Below are positions 35,215 through 45,227 of a DNA stretch of 64,000 bases, one piece after another. The DNA is from Pirellulales bacterium (GTDB lineage: Bacteria > Planctomycetota > Planctomycetia > Pirellulales > JAEUIK01): contig JAHBXR010000009.1 of assembly GCA_019636335.1 (NCBI GenBank), forward strand, positions 151,082 to 215,081, in the 5' to 3' direction. Each line of letters opens with the position of its first letter. The first letter of the stretch is position 1. The notes under the pieces were generated by a model. It did not search any database and was not told where the DNA came from. It saw nothing but the letters and a program-made list of their open reading frames with translations. The translations under genes were made by a program, and so were the position numbers.

Positions 35215-36513
35215 ATGAAGGCATTTTCTCGCGGGCTCGCCCGTCGCGCTAGCCGATGGCAAGCGGCGGGGTTGGCCCTGGCGTTGATCGTGTGGAGTGG
35301 CTGTTCGTCGGGCGACAAAGACCGAGTTGTACCCGTCCGCCCGGTCCGGACCGTGGTGGTGACGCCGGGGGGGGACACCCGCACGCGGCTTTTCCCCGGC
35401 AAGGCCGAAGCGGCCCAGCGCGTGGAACTGGGGTTTCAAGTTCCCGGCGTGCTCATCGAGCTGCCCGTTCGCGAAGGCCAGGCGGTGAAGAAGGGAGATG
35501 TCATCGGCCGCTTGCGCCCCGATGAATTCCAGGCTCGTCTGACCGCCTTGCAAGGCGAACTCGATCGGGCGCGGGCGGCGTTGCGCGCCCTGCAAACCGG
35601 CGAACGTACCGAGCAGCGGCTGCGGCTCGAATCGCAGGTCCGCGCGGCCGAGGCACAACTCGTCAATGCCCGGGCGCAGTTCGATCGTTCGTCGCGGCTG
35701 GTCGAATCGCGCACGATCTCGCGCGAGGTGTTCGACCGCGATAAGGCCGCTTATCGCGTGGCGCAGGAAGAACACAACGCGGCCGTGCAAATGCTCGAAA
35801 TGGGCATGATCGCACGCGAAGAGGACATCGAGGCGCAGGAGGCCGCCATTCGGGGGCTCGAGGGCCGCGTGGTGGAGGCGAATCTCCAACTGGAAGATGC
35901 CACGCTCCGCGCCCCCTACGACGGGGTCATCGCGCAGCGGTTTGTCGAGGTGAACCAAAACGTCACCGCCGGACAGCCGATCGTCAAGTTTCAGGACGTC
36001 GACGAGATCGAGGTGGTGGTCGACGTGCCCGAGTCGATCATGGCCGCCGATCTGAGCCGGGCCGATATCGTCTCGATCCTGGTCGAATTCAGTGGGGCGC
36101 CGGGCTTGCAGTTTCCGGCGCACATCGAGGAGATCGCCCAGCGGGCCGATCCCGTCACGCAAACGTTCCAAGTCCGCGTCGCGCTACAGGCTACCGAAGG
36201 AGTGAATGTGCTGCCAGGCATGACCTCGACGGTCAACTTCACCTATCGCCGGGCGCGAGTGCTGCAAAACCATCTCGAGGCCCCCATCACCGCCCTGGCC
36301 AAGAATGCCGAGGGACAGCAAGGCGTGTGGCTCGTGGGCGAGGACGAGGTCGTCGCGTGGCGCCCCGTGAAGCTCGGCGCCGCCAGCGGGAGTCTGATCG
36401 AAATCGTCGAAGGGCTTTCGCCGGGGGACCGCATTGCCGTCGCGGGCGTAAACTTTCTCCGCGAGGGAATGAAGGTGCGCGAGCTGGGTGACGCACTCGG
36501 GGGGCAGCTATGA
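35215..36513 (+). CDS. RND efflux periplasmic adaptor lipoprotein
   Basis: A second HlyD/AcrA-type adaptor, 432 residues from ATG 35215. It has a basic N-terminus, a hydrophobic core (GLALALIVW) and the lipobox WSGC at about residue 29, so it is a lipoprotein. Lipoyl halves flank a long alpha-helical hairpin (about residues 90-220, rich in Glu/Arg/Ala) containing FDRSSRLVESRTISREVFDR-type repeats. The beta-barrel and membrane-proximal parts follow. Its stop overlaps the pump start by 4 bp (ATGA), so the two are translationally coupled. It is unlike the first adaptor, and the two systems are not recent duplicates. Confidence 0.92.
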   Translation: MKAFSRGLARRASRWQAAGLALALIVWSGCSSGDKDRVVPVRPVRTVVVTPGGDTRTRLFPGKAEAAQRVELGFQVPGVLIELPVREGQAVKKGDVIGRLRPDEFQARLTALQGELDRARAALRALQTGERTEQRLRLESQVRAAEAQLVNARAQFDRSSRLVESRTISREVFDRDKAAYRVAQEEHNAAVQMLEMGMIAREEDIEAQEAAIRGLEGRVVEANLQLEDATLRAPYDGVIAQRFVEVNQNVTAGQPIVKFQDVDEIEVVVDVPESIMAADLSRADIVSILVEFSGAPGLQFPAHIEEIAQRADPVTQTFQVRVALQATEGVNVLPGMTSTVNFTYRRARVLQNHLEAPITALAKNAEGQQGVWLVGEDEVVAWRPVKLGAASGSLIEIVEGLSPGDRIAVAGVNFLREGMKVRELGDALGGQL

Positions 36514-39500
36514 ACCCTGGGGTCCTCTCGGTTCGCAACAATCGCGTGGTCTTCGTGGCCATGATCTTTATCGTCTTGGGGGGCTTCGTCGCCTATCGGC
36601 AGATGGGGCGGCTCGAAGACCCCGAGTTCACGATCAAAGAGGCCTTGATCATCACGCCCTATCCCGGCGCGAGCGCCGAAGAGGTCGCGCTCGAGGTGAC
36701 CAATCCCCTCGAGATCGCCTGCCAGCAATTGGGGCAGCTCGATCGAGTCGAGTCGGAGTCGACGCGTGGCATGTCGGTGGTCACCGCGGTGATCCAGGCT
36801 CGCTACCACCGCGACGCCATTCCCCAGGTGTGGGACGAACTGCGCCGCAAGATCAACGACGCGCAGCCCCAGCTTCCACCGGCCGTGCGGGGGCGCTCGA
36901 TCGTGATCGACAACTTCGGCGACGTGTATGGCATCTTCCTGGCCATCACGGGGGATGGCTATACCTTTCCCGAGCTGCGCCGTTACACAGAGTTCCTGCG
37001 GCGCGAGCTGTTGCAAGCGCCGGGCGTGAAAAGCGTCGAGCTGTTCGGCGAGCAGCAGGAAGTCGTGTATCTCGAGATCTCGCGGCAGCGGCTCGCGCAG
37101 CTCGGCATCCACGAAGAGCAGATCTATCGCTTGTTGCAGGCGAAGAACATCGCCGTCGACGGCGGTCGCGTGCGCGTGGGCGAAGAGCACATCGCGCTCG
37201 ACCCCCAGGGAGAATTCCGTTCGGTCAACGACCTGCTGGAAATGGTGATCGGTTCGGATCGCAGCGGCCGGCAATTGCAGCTCAAGGACGTGGCCATGCT
37301 CGAACGGGCCGATCAGGATCCGCCGCGCCGCATGCTGCGCTACGACGGCCGGCCGGCGATCGGGCTCGGCATCTCGACCGTGCAAGGGGGCAACGTCGTC
37401 ACGATGGGCGCGGCGGTTCGTAAGAAGCTCAACGAGCTCGAGGCGAACCAGCCGCTGGGCATCGAGATCGGCGAGATCAACTTCCAGCCCGAGGCGGTCT
37501 CTGCCGCCACGAACGACTTCATGTTCAACCTGGCCAAGGCCGTGACGATCGTCTTCGTCGTGCTGCTCTTCGCCATGGGACGCAAGACCGGCATCATCAT
37601 CGGCATGGTCTTGTTCCTCACGATCATGGCCACGTTCCTCGTGATGTTCATGAAGGGAGATCTGCTCATGGAGCGGATCTCGCTCGGCGCGCTGATCATC
37701 GCGCTCTGCATGCTGACCGACAACGCGATCATCGTGGTCGAGGGGATCAAGGTCGGCATCGAAGCCGGCCGCGACAAACTCCAAACGGTACGCGACGTGG
37801 TCGCGCAAAACCAGTGGCCGCTGTTCGGCGCCACGGCCATCGGTGTGATCGCCTTCGCGGCCATCGGCCTGTCGGAAGACAGCACGGGCGAGTACACCAA
37901 CTCGCTCTTCTGGGTGATTTTCATCTCGCTCAGTCTCAGTTGGCTGTCGTCGATCACGGTGACGCCGCTCTTGGGTTACTTGTTCTTCAAGCCGATCGAG
38001 CGCGACGACGAGGATGGCGACGCCTACGACGGCTTCTTCTTTCAGGGGTACAAACGGCTGCTGACGCTGGCCTTGCGTTACCGCTGGATGGTGATCGGGA
38101 TGTCGCTGGTGGCGTTCGTGCTGTGCGCCTTCGGGTTCACGAAGGTGACGCAGAGCTTTTTCCCGCCGGCGACGCGTCCGCAGTTCATGGTCGACGCGTT
38201 TCTGCCGTCGGGCACGCACATCGGACAGTCGGAGGTTTTTGCCGACGAGGTGCAGCAGTTCATCCAGACACTACCCGGCGTGACGCACGTGACGTCGTTC
38301 ATCGGTGGCGGCGGCCTGCGTTTTCTGCTGGTCTATTCGCCCGAGAAGGAGAACCGCGCCTTCGTGCAGTTCCTGGTCGACGTGGACGACGCGACGAAGA
38401 TCGACGGTCTGATCGTCGAGATTCAGCGTTATTTGGAAGAGCAGCAGCCCAACGCCAACACGATCGCCAAGAAGTTTCTGCTGGGTCCCGGCCAGGGGGG
38501 GCGCATTCAGGCCCGCTTCAGCGGGCCCGACCCTGCGGTGCTGCGCCGCCTGGGTGATGAAGCACTGGCGACTATCGAGGAAGACGGCGGAGCGCTCTGC
38601 ATTCGCAACGACTGGCGCGAACGCGAGAAGGTGGTTCGGCCCGAGCTGCTCGAATTGCAGGCGCGGCGCAACGGCATCACGCGCGTCGAGGTGGCCCAGG
38701 CGCTCGAGACGAGCTTCGAGGGGCGCGCCGTCGGATTCTACCGCGAGCCCGGGGGCGTCGGCACGGGGCTCTTTCCGCAGGAGTCGCGCCTGCTGCCCAT
38801 CGTCGCGCGGCCCCCCCTTTCCGAGCGCGAGGATGTCGGCTTCATCGACAGCCTACAGATCTGGAGCCCCATCGCCGGGCGGATGATCCCACTCAGCCAG
38901 GTCACCTCGGGCGCCGAAGTAGTTTGGGAAGACCCGATCGTCCACCGCCGGAATCGCTTTCCCACGCTCACGGTGCATGCCGATCCACGCACGGGGCTGC
39001 CGAGCCAGTTATTCGGCCGCGTGCGCCAGGCGATCGAGCAGATCGAGTTGCCCCCGGGCTACACGCTCGAGTGGGGTGGCGAGCACGAAAACTCGCGCGA
39101 TGCACGAGCCGCGCTCGCACAGCCGATTCCCTTCGTGGTGGCGCTGATGGTCTTTATCGTGGTGTGCCTCTTCAATTCGTTCCGCGCGACGATCTTGATC
39201 TGGCTCGTGATGCCGCTGGCGATCGTCGGCGTGACGACCGGTCTGTTGGTGACCGGGCAGCCCTTTGGCTTCATGGCCTTGTTGGGCGTGTTGGCGCTGG
39301 CCGGCGAGCAGATCAAGAACCAGATCGTCGTCTTGAGCAAGATTCTCTACGAGCGCGAGCAGGGGAAGTCGGCCTACCAGGCGATCCTCGACGGCGGCGT
39401 AAGCAAGATGCGCCCCGTCTGCATGGTGGCATTGACCACGGTGCTGGGCATGATTCCACTCTTGAAAGATCCGTTCTTCGGCACGATGGCCGTCTGCATC

Positions 39501-39611
39501 ATGTTCGGGCTATCGTTCGCGTGCGTCTTTTCGCTGATCGTCATGCCGGTGGTGTACGCCATTTTCTACGACATTCACGAACCCACGACCGAGCGGGAGC
39601 GCGCGTCGTAG
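36510..39611 (+). CDS. RND efflux pump with T-D-N in place of the TM4 Asp pair
   Basis: A 1033-residue inner-membrane proton-coupled pump, near the normal 12-helix AcrB length. The TM4 proton-relay motif reads MLTDNAIIVVEG (T403-D404-N405), leaving one Asp of the usual DD pair. The TM10 relay Lys is retained in the QIKNQIVVLSK segment. This pattern belongs to a distinct RND branch also containing many uncharacterised planctomycetal and proteobacterial pumps. It has large periplasmic porter loops typical of hydrophobe/amphiphile efflux rather than metal export. It is coupled to the adaptor upstream. No outer-membrane factor is close. The substrate is unknown. Confidence 0.93.
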   Translation: MNPGVLSVRNNRVVFVAMIFIVLGGFVAYRQMGRLEDPEFTIKEALIITPYPGASAEEVALEVTNPLEIACQQLGQLDRVESESTRGMSVVTAVIQARYHRDAIPQVWDELRRKINDAQPQLPPAVRGRSIVIDNFGDVYGIFLAITGDGYTFPELRRYTEFLRRELLQAPGVKSVELFGEQQEVVYLEISRQRLAQLGIHEEQIYRLLQAKNIAVDGGRVRVGEEHIALDPQGEFRSVNDLLEMVIGSDRSGRQLQLKDVAMLERADQDPPRRMLRYDGRPAIGLGISTVQGGNVVTMGAAVRKKLNELEANQPLGIEIGEINFQPEAVSAATNDFMFNLAKAVTIVFVVLLFAMGRKTGIIIGMVLFLTIMATFLVMFMKGDLLMERISLGALIIALCMLTDNAIIVVEGIKVGIEAGRDKLQTVRDVVAQNQWPLFGATAIGVIAFAAIGLSEDSTGEYTNSLFWVIFISLSLSWLSSITVTPLLGYLFFKPIERDDEDGDAYDGFFFQGYKRLLTLALRYRWMVIGMSLVAFVLCAFGFTKVTQSFFPPATRPQFMVDAFLPSGTHIGQSEVFADEVQQFIQTLPGVTHVTSFIGGGGLRFLLVYSPEKENRAFVQFLVDVDDATKIDGLIVEIQRYLEEQQPNANTIAKKFLLGPGQGGRIQARFSGPDPAVLRRLGDEALATIEEDGGALCIRNDWREREKVVRPELLELQARRNGITRVEVAQALETSFEGRAVGFYREPGGVGTGLFPQESRLLPIVARPPLSEREDVGFIDSLQIWSPIAGRMIPLSQVTSGAEVVWEDPIVHRRNRFPTLTVHADPRTGLPSQLFGRVRQAIEQIELPPGYTLEWGGEHENSRDARAALAQPIPFVVALMVFIVVCLFNSFRATILIWLVMPLAIVGVTTGLLVTGQPFGFMALLGVLALAGEQIKNQIVVLSKILYEREQGKSAYQAILDGGVSKMRPVCMVALTTVLGMIPLLKDPFFGTMAVCIMFGLSFACVFSLIVMPVVYAIFYDIHEPTTERERAS

Positions 39612-39657
39612 TACGGCGTGACGCATTCCGAATCTCTTTTTCCGCCGTCAGCGGAAC

Positions 39658-40665
39658 ATGATGAACAAGACCATTGCGAGCGCGTCGGGAAGTCGTCCCC
39701 CGTATATTTCGACCGGTCACTTGCCCCCTGCCGAACTTTCGGCTGCTTTGGTGGCCGAGGCCTACGAGCTGTTCAAGTCGAACGCAGAGGGCAAGAACTC
39801 CGAGGTTTATCCGGCGCTCGCCCGCGTGCCGAAGGATCTCTTCGGCCTCTGCGTCGTCGAGTCGAATGGCAACGTCTATAGTGCCGGAGACGCGCAGTAC
39901 GAGTTCACGATCATGAGCGTGTCGAAGCCCTTCGTCTTCGCGCTCGTCTGCGAAGTGCTGGGGCACGAAGCGCTGCGCGACAAGGTGGGGGTGAATGCGA
40001 CCGGACTGGCATTCAATTCGCTGGCCGCCATCGAGCAAGGCGACCTGGGCCGCACGAACCCCATGGTCAACGCCGGTGCCATCGCCACGACCAGTCTGGT
40101 GCCGGGCGACAGCCTGGCCGACAAGTGGAAGTTCATCCACGAAGGACTCTCGCGTTTTGCCGGACGCACGCTTCCCTTGAACGACGAGGTGTACGCCTCG
40201 GCCTCGGAGACGAACTTTCGCAATCAGAGCATCGCGCGACTGCTGCAAAGCTTTGGCCGCATCTATCTGGAGCCGGCCGAGGCGACCGATCTCTATACGA
40301 AACAGTGCTCGCTCAATGTCAGCGCCCGCGATCTCGCCGTCATGGGGGCCACGCTGGCCGACGGCGGCGTCAATCCGGTGACCAAGGAGCGGGTCGTCGA
40401 TGCGACGGTTTGCCATTATGCCCTGGCCGTCATGGCCACGGCGGGACTCTACGAGACGTCGGGCAACTGGCTCTACGACATCGGCCTACCGGGCAAGAGT
40501 GGCATCGGCGGTGGCATTGTCACCGTTTCGCCGGGCAAAGGCGGATTGGGCACCTTCGCCCCCCCGCTCGACGCGGCGGGCAATAGCGTGAAGGGGCAAC
40601 TCGTCGCCAGGTTCCTTTCGCAACAGATGGGCATGGACCTGTTCGTCTCGAAGCCCGAGGTATGA
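39658..40665 (+). CDS. glsA: Glutaminase A
   Basis: Hydrolyses L-glutamine to L-glutamate and ammonia in the cytoplasm. It has 335 residues with the beta-lactamase-like fold of this family. The catalytic SxxK is S87-VS-K90 in TIMSVSKPF, and TNPMVNAGAIA and ARDLAVMGATLADGG are further signature stretches. Two ATG codons (39658, 39661) open the frame. It follows the second RND pump by 46 bp on the same strand, but its job relates better to the glutamate-linked genes on the other side (peptidase, AbgT). In enteric bacteria, paired glutaminase and antiporter support acid resistance; no GadC-like antiporter is seen here. Confidence 0.94.
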   Translation: MMNKTIASASGSRPPYISTGHLPPAELSAALVAEAYELFKSNAEGKNSEVYPALARVPKDLFGLCVVESNGNVYSAGDAQYEFTIMSVSKPFVFALVCEVLGHEALRDKVGVNATGLAFNSLAAIEQGDLGRTNPMVNAGAIATTSLVPGDSLADKWKFIHEGLSRFAGRTLPLNDEVYASASETNFRNQSIARLLQSFGRIYLEPAEATDLYTKQCSLNVSARDLAVMGATLADGGVNPVTKERVVDATVCHYALAVMATAGLYETSGNWLYDIGLPGKSGIGGGIVTVSPGKGGLGTFAPPLDAAGNSVKGQLVARFLSQQMGMDLFVSKPEV

Positions 40666-40722
40666 GCGGCGCTTCGCCGACTTCACACGATCCTTTCAAC
40701 CAAGAGGCAGGGAGTGAACAAC

Positions 40723-42330
40723 ATGGCCGCTTCGCAGACGAACGTTGACGAGGTGCGCGATTCCTGGTTGCCGATGATCGTCATCGCCATGGGGCAGATG
40801 TTGATGTCGTTCAACGTGGCAGCGCTGCCCGTGTCGATGGGAGGCATGGTCTCCAGCTTCAATACCCCTCCCACGACCGTCGGCACGGCGATCGTGCTCT
40901 ATTCGCTCGGCGTGTCGGGCTTCATCTTGTTGGGGGCGAAGCTGAGCCAGCGCTTTGGCGCCAAGCTCTTCTTTCAGATCGCCGTGGCGATGCTCGCCGT
41001 GGCGATGGTGCTGATGGTGGCGAGTCCCACGGCCGAGGTGATGCTCGCGGCGCAGGCGCTGGCGGGCCTGGGGGCCTCGGGGCTCGTGCCGACACTCGTC
41101 GTGCTGATCGCCAACCACTACCAGGGCAAGCAGCAGGCGCAGGCCGTGGGCTGGCTCGGTTCTGCCCGCGCGATCGCTGGTGTGCTGGCCTTCGTAATTG
41201 TCGGCTTCGTCGCGTCGATCAACTGGCGGCTGGGCTTTGGCCTGCTGATCGTCCACTCGGCGGCGATCTTGCTCTTGAGCTTCAAGCTCAAGCCGTCGCA
41301 GGGGAAGGCCGAGGTAAAGATCGATGCCCTGGGCGTGGTCCTCTCTGCGGTAGGCATCATTCTGATCACGTTCGGCTTTAACAACATCCGCAATTGGGGC
41401 GTGCTGCTCGCACGGCCGACGGCGCCGTTCGATATCGTCGGCGCATCGCCGGCGCCGTTCATGATCGTGGTGGGCGTCATCGTCTTTTCGCTCTTCATCC
41501 TGTGGACGCATCGCCACGCTCGCTCGGGGGGCACGCCGCTCTTGGCGCTCGAGGTGGTCGATTCGCCGATGGAATGGGCCACCATGATCGCGCTCTTCGT
41601 GATCGTGGGCATGGAAGCGGCGATCAACTTCTCCGTGCCGCTCTACATCCAGATCGTGCAGGGTAACACGAGCATGGCCACGTCGATGGCCATGATGCCC
41701 TTCATGTTGACCGTGTTCTTCACGGCGATCTTGATCGTGCGCCTGTACGAGCGCTTCACGCCGCGGCAGATTGCCACGGTGGCATTCCTGCTGGTGACCG
41801 TGGGCACGGCCTGGTTGGCCTTCGTCGTGCGAAACGACTGGAGCGTGCCGGCGGTGATCGCGGGACTGATCGCCGTGGGGTTGGGGCAAGGCGCCCTGGT
41901 GACGCTCCTCTTCAACGTGCTGGTGACGGCGGCGCCGCAGTCGCTCGCCGGAGACGTCGGCTCGTTGCGCGGGGTGACGCAGAACCTGGCGGCGGCCGTG
42001 GGCACCGCCACGATGGGGGCGTTGCTCGTCGGACTGCTCGGCGGCCTCGTGATGACCGAACTGGTCGAGAACCCCGTGATCCCCAGCGAGTTCAAGACGA
42101 ACGAGCTACGCGCCGAGTTCGATCTCGAGAACATCAACTTCATTCGCAACGATCAGCTCAAGGAGCGCTTGGCGCAGACGAGCGCTACGTCCGAAAAAGT
42201 GGACGAAGCCGTGCGGATCAATACCGAGTCGCGCTTGCGGGCCTTGAAGATCGGCTTTCTCACGCTGTCGGGGCTGGCCCTGTTGGCGCTCATCCCCTGC
42301 CGCTGGCTGCCGACCTACAAAGGACGCTGA
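40723..42330 (+). CDS. MFS transporter, DHA2-like (14 helices)
   Basis: A 535-residue inner-membrane carrier. ATG 40723 follows GCAGGGAG; a GTG three codons earlier is in frame. Hydrophobic helices repeat through the protein, with a long central region typical of 14-helix drug:H+ antiporters (DHA2). The first half shows motif A-like GAKLSQRFGAKLFF and motif C-like GLGASGLVPTLVVL. The C-terminal part has a charged, periplasm/cytosol-exposed stretch (FDLENINFIRNDQLKERLAQ) before the last helix. Its stop lies 2 bp from the end of the convergent peptidase gene. Substrate unknown; drug or metabolite export is most likely. Confidence 0.85.
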   Translation: MAASQTNVDEVRDSWLPMIVIAMGQMLMSFNVAALPVSMGGMVSSFNTPPTTVGTAIVLYSLGVSGFILLGAKLSQRFGAKLFFQIAVAMLAVAMVLMVASPTAEVMLAAQALAGLGASGLVPTLVVLIANHYQGKQQAQAVGWLGSARAIAGVLAFVIVGFVASINWRLGFGLLIVHSAAILLLSFKLKPSQGKAEVKIDALGVVLSAVGIILITFGFNNIRNWGVLLARPTAPFDIVGASPAPFMIVVGVIVFSLFILWTHRHARSGGTPLLALEVVDSPMEWATMIALFVIVGMEAAINFSVPLYIQIVQGNTSMATSMAMMPFMLTVFFTAILIVRLYERFTPRQIATVAFLLVTVGTAWLAFVVRNDWSVPAVIAGLIAVGLGQGALVTLLFNVLVTAAPQSLAGDVGSLRGVTQNLAAAVGTATMGALLVGLLGGLVMTELVENPVIPSEFKTNELRAEFDLENINFIRNDQLKERLAQTSATSEKVDEAVRINTESRLRALKIGFLTLSGLALLALIPCRWLPTYKGR

Positions 42331-42332
42331 GC

Positions 42333-43538
42333 CTACTTCGCTTCGATGGTGGCCAGTGCCACGGCCAGTCGACATCCGTCGGCGAACTGCGACAGCTCGA
42401 CGAATTCCTTGACGGTGTGAATCTCGTGCTGGCCGGCGCCGATGGTGACGGTCGGCACGCCATGCTTGACGAACCAGTTTGCGTCGAGCCCGCCGTTCGA
42501 GAAGAGGGTCGTGGGCTGCAGACCGATCGATTCGGCGGCGCGCTTCGCATGGACCACCACGGGGGAGTCTTCAGCAATGCGAAACGGCGGGTAAGCCGCG
42601 TGTCCGTCGAATTCCACACGGGCGGTCTTGCCGTCGACGTCCTTCACCTCGGAGCCGGCCTTCGTAAACGCGGCGCGGAAGGCCTCGGTAATCTTCGAGG
42701 CAAAGGGGGCATCGGAGCTGCGCGCCTCGCCGCGGACGTAGACGTAATCGGTCACGACGTTCGTCGCATCGCCGGCGGCCTTGCCATGCTTGCCGCCGAA
42801 GATGCCGGCGTTGCTCGTGCCGGTTCCCTCCGGCTTGACGACCTTGCCCCACCACCCCTGGCGATACGCCTCGGCCAGAGCGAGCGAGGCCACCAGCGTC
42901 GAGGAGACGCCCTTCTCCGGCGCGACACCGGCGTGGGCCGCCTGGCCCTTGATCTCGACTTCCCAAGTCTCTTGTCCCACGGCGCCGATGATCAAATCGG
43001 CGGGCACCTTGCTATCGACGTTGAAGCACATCGTGGCCCCGCGGAGATCGGCCGGATCGATGTGCTTCGCCCCCTGCAGACCACTTTCTTCGCGCACGGT
43101 GAAGAGCAGCGTGATCGGCGGATGGGGCAGCTTGTGCTTGAGCAGCGTTTCGGCCAATACCACGAGCACCGCACAACCGGTGCGATTGTCGCCCCCCAGG
43201 CCGGTTGTGCCATCGGTGACGATGCGTCCCCCGTCGCGCTTCGGCTTCGCGCCGGCGCAGATGGGCACGGTGTCGAGATGCGTGGCGAAGAGCAGACGGG
43301 CTCCTTCGCGCGTGCCGGGTAGATCGGCGTAGAGATTGCCGGTCTGCGTCGGCAGCGAGATGCGCTCGTTCGCCTTGTCGTAACGAATGGCCGACTCGGG
43401 CACTCCAACCTTCTTCAATTCGTCAGAGACGGCGACCGCGATGGCGGCTTCTTCGCCGCTCAGGCCTTCAATGGCCAGGAAGCGCAGCAGATGCTCTTCG
43501 GCGGACTTCACGTCGAGGGGAATCGAGTTGGCAGACAT
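42333..43538 (-). CDS. M20-family metallopeptidase
   Basis: A 401-residue cytoplasmic zinc aminoacylase/peptidase of the M20 (PepT/AbgB/ArgE) class. Metal ligands can be followed in order: His in LFATHLDTVP (near 92), Asp in GGDNRTG, Glu pair in VREESGLQ, Asp in FNVDSKVP, and the late His in QHEIHTVKEF. A dimerisation lid (GQAAHAGVAPEKG) sits in the middle. It lies 74 bp downstream of the AbgT gene on the same strand. AbgT imports p-aminobenzoyl-glutamate, so cleaving this or related N-acyl-glutamates is a plausible job (inference). Confidence 0.88.
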   Translation of the reverse strand: MSANSIPLDVKSAEEHLLRFLAIEGLSGEEAAIAVAVSDELKKVGVPESAIRYDKANERISLPTQTGNLYADLPGTREGARLLFATHLDTVPICAGAKPKRDGGRIVTDGTTGLGGDNRTGCAVLVVLAETLLKHKLPHPPITLLFTVREESGLQGAKHIDPADLRGATMCFNVDSKVPADLIIGAVGQETWEVEIKGQAAHAGVAPEKGVSSTLVASLALAEAYRQGWWGKVVKPEGTGTSNAGIFGGKHGKAAGDATNVVTDYVYVRGEARSSDAPFASKITEAFRAAFTKAGSEVKDVDGKTARVEFDGHAAYPPFRIAEDSPVVVHAKRAAESIGLQPTTLFSNGGLDANWFVKHGVPTVTIGAGQHEIHTVKEFVELSQFADGCRLAVALATIEAK

Positions 43539-43612
43539 GGTAGGTGTCCTTTTGCAGCGCTAAGAACGACGCGGAGTTGTCGCGCCGCTCGCGTTTCTTG
43601 TTGAGCGAACGA

Positions 43613-45181
43613 TTATAGACCCCAGGGGAGTCCCAACAGGTACCAGGCGGCGAAGAGCACCGTCCACAGTACGAGCATGATGACCACGTAGGGGAGCATC
43701 AAGGAGACGACGGTGCCGACGCCCGCGTCCTTGTCGTATTTCTGCGTGAAGCCGACGACGAGTGCGAAGTAGGCATTCAGCGGTGTGATGGAATTGATGG
43801 GCGAGTCGCCAATGCGATAGGCGGCGAGCGCGGCCTCGGGATCGACTCCCAGCTTGAGCAACAGGGGCACGAAGATCGGCGCGAAGATGGCCCACTTGGC
43901 GATGGCGCCGGTAATCAGCAGATCGAGCAGCGCGACGACGAAGATCAAGCTGATCAAGAGCCAGAATGGGCCGATGTTCGCCTCTTTGAGCACGTCGGAG
44001 AGCTTGAGTGCGAGAATCGTGCCCATGTTCGTGTAGTTGAAGTAGGCCACGAACTGGGCCAGCACGAGAAACAACAAGATCAGCCCCCCAAGCCCGCTCA
44101 TGGCTTTTTCCATGGCCTTGATGATGTCGGTGATGTTGCTCATCGTCCTGGCGCCAAAGCCATACGCGGCGCCCGTGACGAGAAACAGCACCATGATGAG
44201 GGCGATCAGGCCATTCATGAAGGGGGAGTTGCCGATCAACTCTCCCGTGTCGGGATTGCGCAGCGGGGCCCAACTGGGGATCGTCAGCAAGGCAAAGGCG
44301 AGGAGCACGGCCACCAGCCCGAGCGCGGCGAACTTGAGGCCACGCGATTCGTCGGCCGAGAGTTCGGCGCCTTGCTCCGGGCCCGTCTCGTCGGCGTCTC
44401 CGTCCGCCTGGTATTTGCCCAACCGCGGCTCGATCATTCGTTCGGTGACGAAGGCTACGATCACCGTCAGAAAGATCACCGAGACGATCGAGAACCACAG
44501 GTTCGAGGCCAGCCCGATCGATTGATTGGGATCGACCAGATGGATGGCATCGTTCGTGAACTCGACGAGCACGGCATCGAGCGGCTTGATGAGCATATTG
44601 ACGGTGAAGGCGCTGGCGACGGCGGCAAAGCCCAGGGCCAGTCCCGCGAGCGGATGACGGCCGATGCTGAGGTAGGCCGTGCCGGCGAGCGGAATCAGCA
44701 CGAGATAGCCCGCGTCGGAAGCGATGCTCGAGATGATGCCGACGAACGAAAGAATGTAGGCCAGCGCCCAGCCGGGCGAGACGAGGACGAGCTTGCGAAT
44801 CAGCGCTTTGACGAGTCCTGCTTCTTCGGCGACGCCGGCGCCCGTCATGGCGGCGATCATCAGTCCCACGGCCGTAAAACCCATGAAGTTGGGAATCAGC
44901 GACGAGTAGATGAAGCGCATGCCGTCGAGCGTGAGCAGGCTGCGCGGCGCGGTGGTGGCGGGCTCCAGCTTGTGGGTCTCGGGGTTGATCGTCTCGTACG
45001 AGACGCTGACCCCCGTCAAATGCAGGATGTGCGAGAGCACGATCACCAGCGCAATCAAGATCAGGAAGATGAGCACCGGGTGGGGCACCATATTGCCCAC
45101 CCGCTCGACGATGTCGAGAAAGCGCTGCATGAACGATTTCTGGGCGGCGTTTGCCGCCGCGGCGGAGCTGGCTTTGGTCAT
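43613..45181 (-). CDS. abgT: AbgT-family p-aminobenzoyl-glutamate transporter
   Basis: A 522-residue inner-membrane carrier with the AbgT N-terminus (QRFLDIVERVGNMVPHPVLI) and about 11-12 helices plus re-entrant hairpins. The domain layout follows YdaH/MtrF: the conserved DAGYLVLIPLAG-type and PLNAYFALVVGF stretches are clear. Members take up p-aminobenzoyl-glutamate (E. coli) or export sulfonamides (MtrF/YdaH). It lies between the SLC13 gene (46 bp upstream) and the M20 peptidase (74 bp downstream) on the same strand. The symbol is by family; the direction of transport is undecided. Confidence 0.9.
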   Translation of the reverse strand: MTKASSAAAANAAQKSFMQRFLDIVERVGNMVPHPVLIFLILIALVIVLSHILHLTGVSVSYETINPETHKLEPATTAPRSLLTLDGMRFIYSSLIPNFMGFTAVGLMIAAMTGAGVAEEAGLVKALIRKLVLVSPGWALAYILSFVGIISSIASDAGYLVLIPLAGTAYLSIGRHPLAGLALGFAAVASAFTVNMLIKPLDAVLVEFTNDAIHLVDPNQSIGLASNLWFSIVSVIFLTVIVAFVTERMIEPRLGKYQADGDADETGPEQGAELSADESRGLKFAALGLVAVLLAFALLTIPSWAPLRNPDTGELIGNSPFMNGLIALIMVLFLVTGAAYGFGARTMSNITDIIKAMEKAMSGLGGLILLFLVLAQFVAYFNYTNMGTILALKLSDVLKEANIGPFWLLISLIFVVALLDLLITGAIAKWAIFAPIFVPLLLKLGVDPEAALAAYRIGDSPINSITPLNAYFALVVGFTQKYDKDAGVGTVVSLMLPYVVIMLVLWTVLFAAWYLLGLPWGL

Positions 45182-45227
45182 AGAGAGGCTTTTGCCGGGG
45201 CGCTCGAGGAAAGCAACGCGAAAACGC

